A model generated the notes under the pieces. That model ran no database searches. It had not been told where the DNA came from and was given only the letters and a program-made list of their open reading frames with translations. A DNA stretch of 64,000 bases. It comes from Pardosa pseudoannulata (taxonomy: Eukaryota > Arthropoda > Arachnida > Araneae > Lycosidae). The stretch lies in contig CM063505.1 in assembly GCA_032207245.1 (NCBI GenBank), positions 180,176,558 to 180,240,557 on the forward strand, given 5' to 3'. Both the position numbers and the translations under genes were made by a program. This document shows positions 13,248 through 23,800 of the stretch, in pieces; positions within the stretch are counted from its first letter, which is position 1; every line of letters begins with the position of its first letter.

Positions 13248-13421
13248 ATGGTAACAAGCTGTTGTACGTATGACTGTACTAAGCGTTTAAAAAAAAAGGT
13301 GAAAATATTGGATTTTATTGCTTTCCTAAAGATCCTACATTGCAAATGCTTCGGATAAAAGTTTTGAAAAGGCAAGAGTGAACTCCAAGTTCTTCGAGAA
13401 TTCACACCAAACATTTTTAGA
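13248..13421 (+). pseudogene. frameshifted THAP-domain relic
   Basis: A second THAP-like zinc-finger sequence. It starts MVTSCCTYDCTKRLKKK (C-x3-C). A run of nine A bases then shifts the frame, after which GENIGFYCFPKDPTLQ gives the F-x-x-F-P-K-D-P motif. A stop (TGA) follows KRQE, and the same frame then reads IHTKHF, where the family has C-x2-HF, so the third zinc ligand is lost. The expected Trp is Leu. The frameshift, stop and missing Cys make this a pseudogene, probably of a THAP transposase or a THAP host gene. A TGACGTCA site lies about 100 bp upstream, as it does for the THAP fragment at 4510. Confidence 0.6.
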
Positions 13422-13499
13422 ATAGTAATAAAACGTTAACCTTACTGTAATGTAATAGATTATATAAAATTATTATGATGTAAGAATTTTTTTATTACA

Positions 13500-14880
13500 A
13501 CTAAGTTTTTTTTTCTTCACATTTCTAATGTATTTTCTATGCTTTTGTGAGAAGTACTGTACCTATAAATGTAATTATTTTTTGTCCTTAAAATGATCAG
13601 GTTTTGCCCATTTTTATTAGATTCTTATTTATGTAATAGTTTATTGTTCCTGTTAACATAATCAAAGTAATTATACTTTGATTATGATACTTAAACGCAC
13701 CGTGTAAAGTGTTTAATTTAAAATATATACATATAATTTTGTAAGTGCTAAAAAAATTCTATTTTGAATTACTTGGCCAGTTTCTGATGTTTCCTTACCC
13801 TTCCCTTAAATAAAATTTAATTTTATTGTATACGTGATCCATATCGACACTCATAAGATACAATGAAAACAAGCAATGTTTTGCCAACGAAAAGTTGAGT
13901 TGTAGTCAGCACTCGTATTTGTTTACAAACATGCACTTTCTCTCTATATAGGCGAACATCACAGGAACACTGTTGTTATTTAATTAAATTATTTTAAAAC
14001 TATCAAATAACTGTAAGGTGATGAAGAACATTACAAATTACTTTTAGAAATTATTACCTTAAAATCGGAAAAAAAGAACAGAATAAATGTTTTACAGAAA
14101 TTATTAGCTTAAAATTCTAAAGAAAATAGAGAGTTAAATGATTTTGAATTCAAGGGGCGCAATAACATAACTTTTATTATTTATCTTATTACTCATACAA
14201 TCGCTGAAATTAACATAACTAAAAAATATTTTAACTTCGTTTTGTATTAAATTTAGACACAATATAGAAATAGTAGAAAGGATTGTCAAAAAACTGGGTT
14301 CTAGAATTTGTCGGTTTTTGTTCGCGCTTGGCGTACCCACTAAACTGGGATGCGGTAACTATATGAATCATCTCTAATATTTTGGTAGCAGATTTACCTA
14401 ATTTGTAACAAAATTTAATGCTATAACTTTGTTCCTTTTTTAACTAAATTTTTGTACAATGCCTTCTCAGTAAATGAAAATGAACACGGCAGTTTGGTAT
14501 GCAAACGACTAACTAACCAGTTAAAACAGATTTGACAAGAGTTGAGATGCCACTCTTTCTGAATTCATATTTATTCTTTCAGTTTATTATTTTACGGTTG
14601 GTCTTTTAATTTATCCGATTACTTTATAAGGCGATTTCACGCAGTATGGCATATTCTCAAATTATAACAATTCTGGCTTTAGTTTCAAACGGAAGGGCGG
14701 TTTATTGTTTGTCTATTGGCTGTTGTAAACATAAAAATGAATGGGAAGGGCATTATAGTAGTTCGTGACGTTGCGGCAAATTGCTCTATAGGAGATCTGA
14801 ACTTTTTATTTTAATTTTTAAATGCAATATTTAATTACTAGATGGCGTTAAACGCCACTAGGATCTATCTTCCTCGAATC
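13500..14880. other. no gene recognised
   Basis: AT-rich DNA without a protein-like frame. An imperfect inverted pair, CTAGATGGCG and CGCCACTAG, lies at about 14840-14863. Confidence 0.4.
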
Positions 14881-14905
14881 TTCACAAGCGGCAAATATAA
14901 GGTGT

Positions 14906-15352
14906 AAACTGCAAAAAGATCTCAAAACTCGATTCATATTGGAATATTTGGGACAGCTGAGGTAGCAAGACAAGAAAATTAGAAATACTAATGAATTCAA
15001 TGTAGGAGAAGTAGTGATTGTCGAGGTATCCTACCAAAAGCGTCTAAATTGGCCACTAGGAAAAATAACAGAAATAATCCCTGGTATAGATGTTTTTGTT
15101 CGTCTTGTGAAAGTGAGAACTAAGAACGGTGAATTCCTGAGACCTCTACAACTGTACGCCCTTGAGGTACAGACACCCGCAATTAAGAATCTACAACAGA
15201 AAATAGATTCTGCAGCTCAAGACGTAAAAGAAGAGACAGGACTATAACCTATTGAACATCGTGAGGAGTTGTTGGATTCTGCACCAGAACTAAATACGAA
15301 GAAAACTCGGCTAGGTCGTGTGGTCCGAGTTCCCGTACGACTGGATCTGTGA
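14906..15352 (+). pseudogene. BEL/Pao retrotransposon pol, C-terminal end
   Basis: This is the extreme C-terminus of a BEL/Pao LTR-retrotransposon polyprotein, the domain that follows integrase (DUF5641 type). It begins around KLQKDLKTRF, has a stop inside LGQL-R, continues NEFNVGEVVIVEV and QKRLNWPLGKITEIIPG, then FLRPLQLYALEV, all family hallmarks (GDVVL, WPLGRI, PGxDG, R-P-I-x-L-Y-P-L). A second in-frame stop is at 15245-15247; the frame then runs on to VVRVPVRLDL and a final stop at 15350-15352, typical of these elements. The rest of gag-pol is absent upstream. Two nonsense mutations make it non-functional. A purine-rich tract and LTR start follow within 55 bp. Confidence 0.85.
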
Positions 15353-15394
15353 ATGACAGGACAGAATTTTGAGTTTTTCTACGAGAGCAAACTC

Positions 15395-15406
15395 AAAAGG
15401 TGGGAG
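15395..15406 (+). promoter_or_regulatory. polypurine tract of the BEL/Pao element
   Basis: AAAAGGTGGGAG lies directly before the TG of the putative 3' LTR. That is where plus-strand DNA synthesis of an LTR element is primed. Confidence 0.65.
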
Positions 15407-15617
15407 TGTCGCGTGAACTCTCTCGTTCTGCTTTGAGCAGCTGGGTGACCACTCAACTCGCAAAGATATAAATGACGCGTACTGAAGAAAACAGATTGAA
15501 CTCTCGGTTATTTTTTAAGAGATGCAGGATTTTCTGTTTTGATATGTGTTGTAACTTGTCTTTGATGTTGCAAAAATAACTGCTATCGTTTTTTCAAGGC
15601 TAGTAGCATTCAATCAC
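15407..15617 (+). mobile_element. 3' LTR (remnant) of the BEL/Pao element
   Basis: The LTR starts with TGTCGCGTGAACTC right after the purine tract and is GC-richer than its surroundings at first. A TATAAAT at about 15467 could be the U3 TATA box. The right end is not certain: CAATCACA near 15617 is one candidate, and no 5' LTR is present in the window to confirm it. Confidence 0.5.
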
Positions 15618-15619
15618 AG

Positions 15620-16920
15620 TAAAAGAATCTGAAATAATCAAATGATTTTAACAACACTGGTATATACAGATGCTCCGATTTTTAGGTTGACTTATTTGAT
15701 AAGTTTATATATAAATTCTAGGAATATTAAATGGTTACATAGTTTTTGTTTAGTATTGCTAGGAACGAATGAAACGAATAATTGTACGAAATAAATCCAA
15801 TTTAGAATTTAAAAAAAAAAGTGAGATAGTAAAAGCTTTAATGGCTATTAAGACATGTTTAAAGAATATATTCCACGCTGAGTTTTGTAATTAACAAATA
15901 AAATCATCAATAAAAAGAAAACTCCTTGAAATTCATAAATTTGAGAAATATTTGGAATTAATAACCTTCCTGTATATAGAATTTTAATGTTAATGATTCC
16001 TTGCTGGTGAGCTGAATTAAAAATTCAACGTACTTACTAACTGTATTTTTCGTTTCTTTAATTTTTATGTTATACCGTTTTTTAATTTAATGACCCACGA
16101 TTTTAAACTTAAGGATCTAAAATTTCTGAATCTCCTAGTTTTTGAATGACACATGGGAAAGTCCTCCCCTTTCTTAACGCACACATTTAAACATACACCT
16201 ATTACCTCTACTCAACAATTCATTCTGTGAAATTAAACGCAAGAGAAATCATAATTGAAAGAAAAAAAAACATTGATCTTTTGCCAACGCGCAAACTGTT
16301 AAACAAAGAAACGATGTTCGAAATTGGCTTTGTGGGGTTACAAAAAAAGCGACCTTTAAATATTTAGAGCACATTTTTTTTTCTTTTACCCCTTTGCCAG
16401 TGGTCCATTTCTATGCTTTGTTTGCCAACTGCCATTCTCTCTAGGAGGCAATACCCATCCTTTAACAATACGAATCGGAACGCGAACTTCTAAAAAGGTA
16501 CTTTTACAATTTATAGATTATAAGTGCCAGGTATTTAATTGGACAGTATTCGTTTTCTTTTGTGAAAAGATGATACTTCGAATTCATTCTATAACAACTT
16601 CTTCGATAAAATGAGACTAATCGAGCAAGTTAAAGATACATTTATGACTCATGGAAAGACCTAATATTGGAAAGTTACAGAGGTTTGATTTTTTAAAATT
16701 GCTTTACGTTTCAAATGTATGAAATATATCTGAATATTAAAATGTGATTTTTAAAACCGATTTAGTGGATACTGATATTGATATATTTGGATCTGATATA
16801 TATAAAACATTTACCTGGTTTAGAATTACTAGTTTTGAAGTTATTTTTAGTTAAGGAGGAATAGTTTACATACGGATTTTAAAATTTTTATTTTAAAAAA
16901 TATCTAGGAAAATAGCTTTA
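15620..16920. other. AT-rich stretch, no gene recognised
   Basis: No convincing coding signal, repeat copy or transposon end. Confidence 0.4.
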
Positions 16921-16962
16921 CTAAAAAATTTCCGAATCTGTTTTACGAATTGTAAGCTGGAA

Positions 16963-17340
16963 ATGAATGACGACGTATTATTTTACAAGCGCTGTGCCTT
17001 TGGAAGCAAGTGTATGACAGGACAACTGGACTTGATGATTTTGCGAGGATCTACGAACGACAACATAATCCAAACTATCGTGGAAGAATTTTTCGATGCT
17101 GCATATGAGCTAGAATCATCTGTGAGAGCAGTGCACAAAGAAAAGGAATTAAAAGACTGGCAAATCATTGGATGGGCAGGAGGAAATAGTATTTTGCGAC
17201 TGGTTGTCAATGCAAAGGGAAACTCCAATCTACTTCTGTTGATGGAAGAAGAATTTAGCAAGTTGGCTTACAGACTTGCAAGAAAGCTGGACATGGGAAC
17301 GCGTTTTAACCCAGACAGATCTCTCCGCTTCTTCTATTAA
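16963..17340 (+). CDS. unidentified 125-residue protein
   Basis: I do not recognise this protein. The 125-codon frame has a more balanced composition than its AT-rich surroundings and reads like a folded, soluble, mixed alpha/beta protein: an N-terminal cysteine pair (CAFGSKC), an acidic helix-like stretch (IVEEFFDAAYELESS), a central DWQIIGWAGG segment, then LRLVVNAKGNSNLLLLMEEE and an Arg/Lys-rich end, ARKLDMGTRFNPDRS. No signal peptide or membrane segment is seen. The frame stays open upstream for some distance, so the ATG at 16963 is only a likely start. AG before CTGGAAATG and GGTGAG right after the TAA stop resemble splice sites, so it could be the last coding exon of a gene with a 3' UTR intron, or a retrocopy. 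Confidence 0.5.
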   Translation: MNDDVLFYKRCAFGSKCMTGQLDLMILRGSTNDNIIQTIVEEFFDAAYELESSVRAVHKEKELKDWQIIGWAGGNSILRLVVNAKGNSNLLLLMEEEFSKLAYRLARKLDMGTRFNPDRSLRFFY

Positions 17341-17344
17341 GGTG

Positions 17345-18480
17345 AGATAACTTCTTGGATAAGGAATGTTTAACTTCCCTGTAACTGGTGAAATGTTACT
17401 GATTCAAGTTCACATGAAACACTCTGATAAAAAAAATAGTTAAACTCCAAATTTTAATGTCTTTTCTTTAAACTTATATAATTCCAAATTTTAATATTTC
17501 TCCGTTAAAAGGGAGATTTTTAAGATTCTGGATGTGACATACATTTTTAAAAGTTACAAAAGATATTAATTTTATAAGTGTCTGCTTTTAATGGAATAAA
17601 AGTCTAATATTTAAAAATTTTTATTACTAAATTGCGACTTGCTTAAATAGTGACTGAAAATCCTTTAACAATTGTAAATTTAATGGCTTCTTGAAGACCT
17701 TTTGTTCGGATGGATAAATCGATGATCATTAACAGTTGTTTCACAAAATGGCACACACAACAAAATTCTCAATTCAAATTGGTTAGTTCTGTCTTTTTCA
17801 GGTATGGTCTCCTTTCACCTGTTAACCAGGTATGACAAAATGTATTGTCATACCAGGAAGACAACTTCAGTGGGCATAACTTTTTCCATCATGGTAATTT
17901 TTAAAAGGGGCAAATAACTTCTCTCTGTAAAAATAATTCCCATTTTGAAACCATTTTAATTAAAGTCCATACTCTGGTTGAGAGGTTAATGCTTTTCATA
18001 GTGAATTTTCAGGCATATATAAATTAATTTTTAAGCATAACATTGTTTTGATACATCTTAGATAATCTGAATACTTTAAGTCTCTTGACTACTGAAGTGG
18101 ATAATTTGCTCATTAAAAATCACTTAAAAGTATATTTTTTAATATTGGTCTATATCATTAATTGAAATCAAGTAAGAATTCTTAATAATAACAAATTAAA
18201 TGACACAAAACTAAAAAATTGTTTATTTTGTTGTTGCTGCTAATGAGTTGCTAATCAATTGAGTCACACAGGGATAAGTTTTGGTATCAGATTGAAGTAG
18301 TAGGTCCAACTCTTATAACACAGTGTAGCAAAACATTTGTTGTTTTTAATGACATTTGGACAAGTCAATTATGTGAGCTTGAGACCACACAAATTAAAGT
18401 GAAGGGATGTACCTTTTGTTTGAAAATCATTGCTAGGGTTAAAGAACAACTTTACTCAAAGTGAGTCCCTGTAATTTAAA
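17345..18480. other. no gene recognised
   Basis: AT-rich DNA. A short hairpin with 9-bp arms (GGTATGACA and TGTCATACC) is at about 17829-17856. Nothing else stands out. Confidence 0.4.
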
Positions 18481-18489
18481 AGCAGGGAT

Positions 18490-18925
18490 CAAGAAGACCC
18501 CCCTTTAAAGTGCATCTTAGAGGGGTTTTCAGGGATTTGGAGGAGAAAAAGAGATTTAGAATTAAAACAGGGCATGACTACCTTTTAAAACATTTGCACA
18601 GATTTGGTTTGCCAGACACCCTTGCCCACTATGCAGTGCCTTTGACATGTCTGGAGATCCCTTGTTCTGGACTTAGTGATGTAGCAGCAGTCAACTCTGA
18701 TAAAAAAATTTCTCACTTTGTCGGTCTGAACTCTATTGGACTGCTCGTCACAGACTAATGACAGTCATACCAAGGCATGGCGTAGGATTAAAAAAAAAAG
18801 TAGACGACCCACTCCTTTTTGGCCTTCCACTTCCAGAGGTATTGTTTGGGGAACTTGATGACATTGTTAGCCCAAACCTATTTTATGAACCCCAGCCATG
18901 TTCATTAGAACACAGTTGAACTTTG
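18490..18925 (+). pseudogene. non-LTR retrotransposon tail fragment
   Basis: Part of the 18510-18758 frame, RFRIKTGHDYLLKHLHRFGL, matches the R-x-x-TGHD-x-L-x-x-H-L-x-R-x-G segment that follows the RNase H or RT region of jockey- and R1-like non-LTR elements, just before their CCHC-like cysteines. The cysteines expected after it are not in order, and the following DNA reads in changing frames (for example PRHGVG at about 18772). It is a short, decayed fragment of a selfish element. I cannot place it in a clade. Confidence 0.45.
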
Positions 18926-19447
18926 ACAAGCTCTAGCTTTGATATTATAATTTTCCAGTTACAAGATCATTGTCTTGCTGATTAAGCTACCACAGTTCAA
19001 TATGTTGATAAAAACATGCAATAGTTTATGCTATCATAAGAGTAAGGCTATTAGGTTTTTATGTTGCAATTTAGTGGTTCATATGGGGTAATACACAGAA
19101 CATTAAAGCTCAGAGAAAATGTTTTTGCCAAAAGTTGAAAATATGAAATGATGATTAAAAATTTTCAAAGTTTTCAATATTATATTTACACAAAGCTAAA
19201 ATTTCCAAATTTCCACCATTATTTAATATTTTTTAAAAAAGGGGAAATGTAACAAGTGGACAAATATAAAAGGAGAATATTAATATATAAGACCACATAT
19301 TATGAATGTTTAAAAAGTCATCAGACCTTATCTTATAATTTTTTATTTAACAGTTTTCTTTTAAAATTTGACTAACTGATTGTTATTTGGTGTTGAATGA
19401 TGTATAAACTTATGTATGTAGTTTTTAATATATTATACAAGGCAAAT

Positions 19448-20226
19448 ATATACCATGTTTATTCATGTATAATGCACACCTTGCTTTTTACATGAAAAAA
19501 TAAGTAAAAAACTATATTTTGTTTATAAATGCAACTAAAATTTGACATACAACTGACTTCCAAAATTGTAAACCAATTCCCACATGGACCCAATGAATCA
19601 AGCTTTATGCCTTCTTTTATACCATTCTAAAGATGACTTTTCTTAATAAAGCCATTCATACTTGTTATTTGCTGTCTTAAGACAGTAAGAGAGTTTCAGT
19701 TACTATAAGATGGTCTTGGGGGTTGAAATTAAAGACTTAAAAGAACATCTACATTTTTTGGGGGTATTATGCCAATAAGGAATTGCATTTTCTTTATTTC
19801 TCTTCATTCTATAAGAAAAGAAGGATTTGTGACAATATTTGATGAAAAGAGATTTAGTCATAGTGTAGCTTTTAAGTTAGAAGTTGATCGAAGTTGAAGG
19901 ATTTGTGACAACATAAGATGAAAAGAGATTTAGTAATACTGTAGCTTTTAAGTTAGAAGTTGTGGAATATGCAATAGAATATGGATCTGTGCTTCAAGTA
20001 GAAAATTAAGGATCCAAATTTTAAAATTAGCCATGTTAGCAATACATTTATTAAGTAAGATTTTTTGCCATTTTATTTTCTTCTTTGAAAACCTGTGTTT
20101 ATTCATACATATATGGGGTATTGTTTTACACAGGTAGTAGTAAAAATTATTCTATTATTTCCAAACTTGAGCTTTTTTAAAAAAAGGAAAAAAAAAGTGC
20201 ATTATACACAAGTATATCTTGTATAT
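19448..20226. mobile_element. DNA transposon, ~30-bp TIRs (pogo-like)
   Basis: The left end ATATACCATGTTTATTCATG (19448 on) and the reverse complement of the right end, ATATACAAGATATACTTGTG, both continue into TATAATGCAC, giving about 30-bp imperfect terminal inverted repeats around a 779-bp element. Inside, at about 19938-19990 on the plus strand, SNTVAFKLEVVEYAIEYGS resembles the N-terminal Brk-like DNA-binding domain common in pogo-type transposases. A 76-bp internal tandem duplication (19820-19971) carries two versions of this start. The rest of the transposase is gone, so this is an internally deleted, non-autonomous copy. The exact target duplication is unclear because both flanks are TA-rich. 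Confidence 0.6.
19820..19971 (+). repeat. 76-bp tandem duplication
   Basis: GAAGGATTTGTGACAA starts both units (19820 and 19896), and both contain GATGAAAAGAGATTTAGT and GCTTTTAAGTTAGAAGTTG. It lies inside the DNA transposon at 19448-20226. Confidence 0.85.
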
Positions 20227-20593
20227 TATTTTATTATACAACTATGTTATGTAAATATTGTAAATTTGTAAGTGTTTTGTGATTCCAAAAAAGGTTAATA
20301 ACCACTGTGCTATATAAGACATTTCCACACCCTTAGTATTGCTATTTTTGATAACTGTTAATAACAGAAATAAGGTACATATTACAAGGGATGAAATAAC
20401 TTGTTTTCCAATGACTTAAAGCTATATTTTAAAGCGTTGCTTATAGCACAACAGAAATAATAATAATGATAATAATAACAAAAGAACTAGTTGAAACTAT
20501 TTTGTATTTGAAGAAGTAGGTATAATACATAGAGAAAGAATTTTGAGTATATGTTTCAATAACCAATTATGCTGAATAAAAAAATAAAAAACT

Positions 20594-20599
20594 TTTATT
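20594..20599 (-). terminator. alternative ERCC1 polyadenylation signal
   Basis: TTTATT on the plus strand is AATAAA on the minus strand, about 175 nt past the ERCC1 stop codon. It is a candidate for a longer 3' UTR. Confidence 0.35.
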
Positions 20600-20737
20600 A
20601 AAAGTAAATATATACATTTAACAAACTATAAGATTATTCCTGAAAAGTCTTTATAAAATATCAAACTGGAAGATGCAATTTAATAAAAGACTAACAAAAT
20701 AACAAACCTGATAATAAAAAACTATTACAAAATGAAA

Positions 20738-20743
20738 TTTATT
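20738..20743 (-). terminator. ERCC1 polyadenylation signal
   Basis: AATAAA on the minus strand, about 30 nt past the ERCC1 stop codon. The position fits a short 3' UTR. Confidence 0.5.
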
Positions 20744-20771
20744 TACATTTGTACAATTTGTATGATTATCA

Positions 20772-20828
20772 TTACATTTTCTTTTCATTTTTCAAAGGCT
20801 TTCTTAAAGCATCATACAGCCGTTTGGC
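20772..20828 (-). CDS. ERCC1: ERCC1 exon 10
   Basis: Residues 301-318 and the stop TAA (20774-20772): [18 protein letters not shown]. Human and other ERCC1 proteins have HEPF where this has RKPL. Acceptor GTTTTTCTAG. Confidence 0.9.
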   Translation of the reverse strand, partial: AKRLYDALRKPLKNEKKM

Positions 20829-23800
20829 CTAGAAAAACAATCACTTATTAAAAATCAAAACACTCCTATTACAAATAGAAATAAATGCAAAACCAATGTA
20901 AATAAAGAAAAAAAAAATGAATGCAAACAGCTGTTTTGTTGTTATAAACAAACTGTAAGATCAATCCAAACAAACTCAGTGGTCAAAAAGTCCGACATAT
21001 CTGCCTTTTTGACCACTGCTATATTCTGGCAAAGGTTTGTACACTTTAACACTTAAATGACCACTCACGAGATTTTTCATGTTTTAATGCTGCCATGTAA
21101 AAAGCTGGTAATGAGATTTCTTGTTTTAATTTCTTTTCTCTGAAAATTATCTGTCCTAATAGTAGTTGCTAAGTATTATAAAATATTCAAGCAAATTCCT
21201 GAAGAAAAATTAAAATGTAAAGTTTAAAGGAAAATGAGAAAGGTGATGTTAAGTGTGTCAGGTGAAACAAGATATCAAAATATCTTCGATTCATAATGTG
21301 AAAATGATTGAAACAAGAAAACTAAATAAGGTAACCTAAATCTATTATCGAACACAATAAATAAATATTGGGTGAATTCAGAGCTGATCAATAATTGACA
21401 TATTTTTGAAAACTTAAAAATTGACAAAAAGAGTAGTACTATTTTTGATAAATTGTGCTCTTTTGAATGTTTATACAAAAAGTATCTTAATTTCAAGTAA
21501 GGCAAAAAAAATAAAAAGCATCTGAAGGACGTATAAAGAGATTATAGTACTTCTGCAAATGAAGAATATGAACAATACTGTTGTAATTTATCAAATTAAA
21601 CATGATTTTAGGAAGGATCCACCTGGTTGATTATCAGGTGACATAAACAAAGACACATGCACTTAAAGCAACTCCTTGTCTTTGTTAAAAATATAGGCAT
21701 GACAAATATGTGCAACGCATTGGAAAAAAAAATAAAACAAGGTATATTTGAAACTTTTGTGCTAACCTTTATATAAAAGAATATCATGCTCTGTAGGGTT
21801 ACTAAACTTATTTAAAAAACTACTTTTGTAATATATTAGCTATAAGGTTAATAAATATGTGGAATTTCAATTTTCTGTATGTATTTGTTTTTACTTTCCA
21901 AACAAGAAAACTGGTCTTAACCTATGGGAAATACAGTAGACTCCACTTAATGTGATCGTGGTTAACGTTATTAATCGCTTAATGTTATTGAAATGACTTG
22001 GTTCCGATTTTCTCCATTCATTTGTATGTTAAAATTATCACTTTATGGGATCCTTGCATCGGTTAATGGAATCAGTTTTCAAACCTCATTTTAACTGGCA
22101 AAGGGATATTCACAATGTATTCAGAAGGAACCCAATCTTTTTATCCCTTCGCTGGTGTTTTAAAATTTTTGAGAATTCTCCCTCTCTCACCTAGGGAAAT
22201 GGGGAATGAACAAAGGAGTGGGGTATTACATGTTCCTGGAATTTTTCAGAAATACGCACACTCTGCTGGAGTTCAATGGTTGTCAGATAAGCAGAAGGAA
22301 ACCCATTCTTATTGGAACTGAGAAGGAATGTATTCACATTTCATGCCTTGCTCGCTTAGATGCAGCTTGTCGATATGGAAGCCAGAAAGTGAAATGATTT
22401 AACATTAAAACAAAAGATTGAAATTTTAAATCGTTATGACAGGTTATCAAAAATGAGTCAGAGCAATGTTGCAGCACAGTTAAACATTTCTCAGCCTCTG
22501 AATTGCAATGAAAGTGTTGAAACATGGAGTACAACACTGCTCTAATGACTTTAAAAAACATTATGATTACAATCAATTTATCAATGAGCTTTTTAGAAAA
22601 AATTTTAGGTAGTCAACAACTGAAAATTTTTTTTCATCAATTCTTATGTTTTAAAAGATAATATACAGTACATAAATATAAGGTGAGTTTTTTCATTTTA
22701 TTTTGAAATTTAGTACGTGTGAATTTAAAGGGGGAAATTTATCAAATTTTGCATATTGTTTATTGTTATCAAAATCCCATTGTCCCAAATTGATCACATT
22801 AAGCAGAGTAAACTGTATTATGAATAAGTACTGATGCATGCTAAAATAGATAATTTTTTTGTTTTTCTTTTTCATTGCCGATTTAACTTACTTTCAATGG
22901 TCCAAAACCAGGGCACATAGCTAATTCATCTACAGATGCCTGTACAATTCCTTTTAAAGTCTAGAATAAGCAAACAAAAATTGTACTTTATTAAATAGAA
23001 ACTTAAATATTAATATTGAAAATTTAGGAAATTTTAATTTGGTATTATACACAACATGGTTATAAAAAGACTTTTAAGATGCTAACATATGTATTTAAAA
23101 AAAGTGTCTTAAAAATGAAACTTTGTATAAAATATCCCTTTTGTAAATATATTCCAATTTTTTAAAATAAAAAATCTCAAACTTTGCTTTTAATATACCA
23201 TAATTATAAAATTACATATCTTATACTCAAGATTTATATTTTAGAGTATTGTTTTGTTGCAATTTTGAATTAACTAAAACAAACTATACAGAGAAATAAA
23301 GACACATCAAATTACAAAGACATACAATGAGCCACTTTTCAAACTTTTAACCTAAAGGTACATTTTACTCCCCTGTACAAAGTAAAGAGTATTGTAATTT
23401 TGAAAAATTTCAGTGTTCAGAATTCAACAGAAATACTTAGTTTGACCATGCTTCAATTAATTTTAACAGTTTCAAGTATTACAGCTGAACAGATGTACAA
23501 AAAAACTTTGATTTTGAAACTCCAAATATTTACTTTAACATCTGTTAATGCATCATAACTAGTTTCATTGTGGTGACTATACATATGTATCTTGCATAAC
23601 TCAAAAACTTTAATTTTATATTAAAAAAATTAAGCAAAAACAAAAAGAAAAAAAAAGACATAAAATGAAATAAATATAAGTTATAAAATATGTTAGCTGC
23701 AAAAATTAAAAACTGTTAAAGTATAAACTTTACGGAAGTGAGTGTTGGAACTCAACATACCAGAAGAAATTATACCCATACTTGAAAGAGAAAACCTATG

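Noticed and set aside
16983..17261. 92-codon minus-strand ORF
   Set aside because: It is the antisense shadow of the better plus-strand frame at 16963-17340.
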